From assembly GCA_005239795.1 (NCBI GenBank), contig SBBH01000015.1:1-16289 (forward strand): DNA of 16,289 nt, in the 5' to 3' direction. Each line of letters begins with the position of its first letter. Within the stretch, counting starts at the first letter, position 1. The notes beneath the pieces were generated by a model that was not told the origin of the DNA, did not search any database, and worked only from the letters and a program-made list of their open reading frames with translations. Below, piece by piece: positions 13,965-16,289 of the stretch. Both the position numbers and the translations under genes were made by a program. This DNA is from Planctomycetales bacterium. GTDB lineage: Bacteria; Planctomycetota; SBBH01.

Positions 13965-14573
13965 GTGGCGGCTCCCGAAAAAAGCCTGAAATGGGTCCTG
14001 GCGGGGATCATCCTCCTTCTCCTTTCTTTGGGAGGGGGGTGGTTCTGGGTTTTTCAGATTGCCGCGCAGGATCGTGAGGAAATCAAATCTGCGCAGGCCG
14101 CCGCCGCCGAGCACCGTAAAAAGAAAGAAAAGATCGAGGCAGAGATCGAGGAATACGAGCAAGGGGGAAGCCGGGAATACTACTACCGGATGCTTCCGGA
14201 TGCTGAGGATCATCTGTTGGTGGAGACCCTCCGGATTCTAGGGGATATCGAGGAGGAGGCTGGCGTCTATATCCTGTCGGGGAAATTGAGCTCTAAGAAG
14301 AAGCCGTCAGGCCCCGCCCTTCCTCCCTATGTGGATACCGTGATGACGCTTAAAATCTTCGCAGATTATCTCGGATTGGTGCGATTCATGGAGGGGCTTG
14401 AGCGTGAGGTGGATCGAAAATCTGATGAGGGAGGGGGGCGACTTTTCGAGGTGAAGGGAATTAAAACGCTCACCACCGAAGATAAGGGAGTCGAGACAAT
14501 TCCTCTACGCACCGGGTGGAAATTTTTCGATGTCGATGTGGCGTTTTTCACGCAGGGGGCCAAGAAGACATGA
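13965..14573 (+). CDS. pilO: Type IV pilus assembly protein PilO
   Basis: 202 residues, bitopic with a short cytoplasmic N-terminus, membrane helix at about 10-33 and a coiled coil rich in Glu/Lys at 38-65, then a ferredoxin-like periplasmic domain. Sequence similarity is weak, as usual for PilO; the call rests on topology, size and position between pilN and a PilP-like gene. GTG start with a strong AGGAGG (13955-13960) 4 nt before. Stop overlaps the next ATG as ATGA. Confidence 0.88.
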   Translation: MAAPEKSLKWVLAGIILLLLSLGGGWFWVFQIAAQDREEIKSAQAAAAEHRKKKEKIEAEIEEYEQGGSREYYYRMLPDAEDHLLVETLRILGDIEEEAGVYILSGKLSSKKKPSGPALPPYVDTVMTLKIFADYLGLVRFMEGLEREVDRKSDEGGGRLFEVKGIKTLTTEDKGVETIPLRTGWKFFDVDVAFFTQGAKKT

Positions 14574-15274
14574 GGTTGCTTTTGTTTGTCGGGGCGATGG
14601 CGATGTTCTTGCTCGGAGAGGTCCGCGCCGCGGGTGAGAAGGGGGCGTGGGGGGCGTCGGATCCTTCCCGCAAGGGGATCTCGGGGGTTCCCAAGGCTTC
14701 CGAGGGTGCAAGCCGGACCGCCATCACAATCGAGGCCGGCGATCGGGACAATCCTTTTCTTGTGCCAGGCACGCATGAAGAGCTGGTGGTCAGCAAGAAG
14801 GGGAAGTCGGGAAAACCGATATCTTCTGGAAAGGGGTTTTCGGCTAAGGAGGTGCGTCCCGTCCTCGACGATTATTCCAAGAAGATTGCCAAAGCCGAGC
14901 AGGCGTTCGAGCAAGGGAGATTTTCCGAGGTGCCGGTTAAGGATCTTTCTGGGTGGCCGGCGGTGCTTGAGAAGCTCCCTGCTGAGAAGCCCGAGGACGT
15001 GGAGTTGAAGAAGCAGCTCCTCGAGCGCGCGAAAGAGCTTGCTGCGAAAATCGTTGCGCGAGAAGCGTTTCTTGCGCGCGGGTACGCGGTCCAGTTCGTC
15101 GTGGTGCACGAAGGGGCTCCGGAACGATCGGTCGCCAGCATCGGTGGGAAGATCGTCCGCACGGGAGATTCTTTTGACGACGGGGTGGTCGCCAAAACGA
15201 TTCGGAAGGACGGCGTCGTTTTGGCTTACAAGGGATTGACATTTGCGTTACCGCTTTTGCGGATGGAACGATAG
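14570..15274 (+). CDS. pilP: PilP-like pilus assembly protein without lipobox
   Basis: 234 residues from ATG 14570, chosen for the ATGA overlap with pilO and because it begins a signal peptide (MRLLLFVGAMAMFLLGEVRA). PilP normally is a lipoprotein that links PilN/PilO to the PilQ secretin; here there is no Cys anywhere, so it would be a soluble periplasmic or uncleaved-anchor form. GDRDNPFLVP (57-66) recalls the RRDPF motif of PilP. Residues 85-170 are helical and charged. The C-terminal 45 residues (ASIGGKIVRTGDSFDDGVV... KDGVVLAYKG) form the small beta-domain pattern of PilP/GspC HR regions. Position before pilQ supports the call. Confidence 0.75.
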   Translation: MRLLLFVGAMAMFLLGEVRAAGEKGAWGASDPSRKGISGVPKASEGASRTAITIEAGDRDNPFLVPGTHEELVVSKKGKSGKPISSGKGFSAKEVRPVLDDYSKKIAKAEQAFEQGRFSEVPVKDLSGWPAVLEKLPAEKPEDVELKKQLLERAKELAAKIVAREAFLARGYAVQFVVVHEGAPERSVASIGGKIVRTGDSFDDGVVAKTIRKDGVVLAYKGLTFALPLLRMER

Positions 15275-15283
15275 GGGGGTCCC

Positions 15284-16289
15284 ATGGGAGATGTGAGCAG
15301 GGCGTTGCGGAGTGGTATGGCGGTGGCGCTGTGGGGCGCTGTAGCCCTGGCGGGAGCGGCAGAACCTGAGGCCACCCCGGCTGTCGGAATCCGAACTATT
15401 GGGGGGAAAACCTTGGCCGATTTCGCTTCTGAGATCGCCCGTGACTACGGCGTCACCGTCGTCGTGGCCGATTCCCTGCGCGCGCGGGAGCTCGTCCCCA
15501 TCGATGTGGCCGGGGATCTCCCGACGATCCTGCGCATCGTGGCCGACATGGTCGGCGGCGAGCTCTCAAAGAAGACCGAGACCTGGTATGTGATCAAGGA
15601 AACCCCCCGGATCACCTACAGCACGGGAGGCGACGGCGAGGATATCAAGGCCGTCGTCCAGGCGATTGCGCTCTCGGCCGGCGCCAATGTCTTCGTCTCC
15701 CCGAACGTACAGGGGCGTGTCTATATGCAGGCGGCCGGCCTTCCCTGGAAGCAAGCCCTGCGCGATGCCGTGCGGACCGCCGGCGATTTCGCTATGGTCG
15801 AGGAGCCAGGCGGCGTGATCCGCGTGGTGGAGTCGAGCGTCCTCATGGGACAGGTGGAAACTGAGGTCATGAGGTTGCGCTATCTGCGTCCGCCGACTGA
15901 TTTCCGACCTGTTGTCGACACGGAGTTCGCCGTGAAAAGAGACTTCAAGGGGAAGACGAACCGCGAGTTCAAGGACCCTCCCAACGCCTTGAATGAGTTT
16001 ACGCTTATCACGGTCTTGAAGAACATCCTGACGCCCAATATCGGCCGGCTTGATTACGACATCGGGACCAATGCGATCATTGTTCAGGACATCCGTCCGC
16101 GCCTTGAGGAGATTCGCAAAATCCTCGACACGCTCGACGTGGAACCCTCCCAGATATTTGTCGACATGAATTTCATCAAAACGTCGGACACCGATTTCTT
16201 GGATTACGGGATCGACTGGGGCGATACGGGGCCCACCCCCTCCATCAGGGGGTCGTCGATCTTCACGCCACTTCCTTTCAATCTGGGGG
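15284..16289 (+). CDS. pilQ: Type IV pilus secretin PilQ, N-terminal part (runs off the window)
   Basis: 335 codons with no stop before the window end. ATG 15284 follows AGGGGGG; ATG 15317 (residue 12) with GGAG is an alternative. Signal peptide to about residue 26 (VALWGAVALAGAA). Two secretin/TonB short N-terminal-type domains in tandem: about 37-105 and 117-184, the second with the PilQ N0 features NVFVSPNVQGRVYM and LPWKQALRDAV. An N1-type domain follows at about 236-286 (TLITVLKNILTP, NAIIVQD, RLEEIRKILDTLD), then the start of the secretin core (PSQIFVDMNFIKTSDTDFLDYGIDWG). It forms the outer-membrane pore through which the pilus passes. The barrel itself is outside the window. Confidence 0.92.
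   Translation, partial: MGDVSRALRSGMAVALWGAVALAGAAEPEATPAVGIRTIGGKTLADFASEIARDYGVTVVVADSLRARELVPIDVAGDLPTILRIVADMVGGELSKKTETWYVIKETPRITYSTGGDGEDIKAVVQAIALSAGANVFVSPNVQGRVYMQAAGLPWKQALRDAVRTAGDFAMVEEPGGVIRVVESSVLMGQVETEVMRLRYLRPPTDFRPVVDTEFAVKRDFKGKTNREFKDPPNALNEFTLITVLKNILTPNIGRLDYDIGTNAIIVQDIRPRLEEIRKILDTLDVEPSQIFVDMNFIKTSDTDFLDYGIDWGDTGPTPSIRGSSIFTPLPFNLG

Noticed and set aside
1..16289. CRISPR arrays, tRNA or rRNA genes, prophage or defence genes
   Set aside because: No regularly spaced repeats, cloverleaf or rRNA-like stretches, and no recognisable phage or defence proteins were found.

Overview
The window is a GC-rich stretch of chromosome from a Gram-negative (diderm) bacterium. The lipid A Kdo transferase (kdtA/waaA), a pilM-N-O-P-Q type IV pilus/secretin operon and a MotA/MotB stator pair all point to an outer membrane. 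Gene order (kdtA-metK-rlu-asd, motAB, mdh, pil) is not one I can tie to a well-studied genus. The style (ECF sigma factor with an anti-sigma fusion, exported HEAT-repeat protein, LDH-like malate dehydrogenase, many weak or absent Shine-Dalgarno sites) would fit an uncultivated or candidate-phylum lineage. This is an inference only, because no 16S or tRNA gene is present.

Left block (1-3889). Bases 1-90 encode the last 29 residues of a DDE transposase, so the window opens inside the right end of an insertion sequence. It abuts the 3' end of a leftward operon: ECF sigma factor -> membrane anti-sigma factor fused to a DUF4349-like region -> exported HEAT-repeat protein. The HEAT protein stops in mid-repeat at the insertion-sequence junction, so it is probably truncated by the insertion. 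The sigma and anti-sigma genes overlap by an ATGA tetranucleotide, and two back-to-back perfect inverted repeats sit just upstream of the sigma start.

Middle block (4028-9144, rightward). kdtA (GTG start, extended -10 right at the start codon), metK, an RluC/RluD-type pseudouridine synthase whose only ordinary start lies inside metK (145-nt overlap), a 380-bp gap holding a possible minus-strand gene remnant, and asd (aspartate-semialdehyde dehydrogenase). asd and metK are both on the aspartate-to-methionine/SAM route, but each seems to be a housekeeping gene rather than part of a dedicated operon.

Right block (9189-16289). motA-motB run leftward. The MotB has a His-rich N-terminus and a BamE-like C-terminal module, and a 13-bp inverted repeat lies between the two genes. 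Divergent to motAB is mdh, followed after 13 bp by pilM, pilN, pilO, a PilP-like protein without a lipobox, and the N-terminal 335 residues of a PilQ-type secretin running off the window end. PilM-N-O-P form the alignment complex that links the pilus motor to the secretin.

The least ordinary parts are the sigma/anti-sigma-DUF4349-triplication/HEAT operon with its insertion-sequence scar, the MotB-BamE-like fusion, and the deep metK/rlu overlap.
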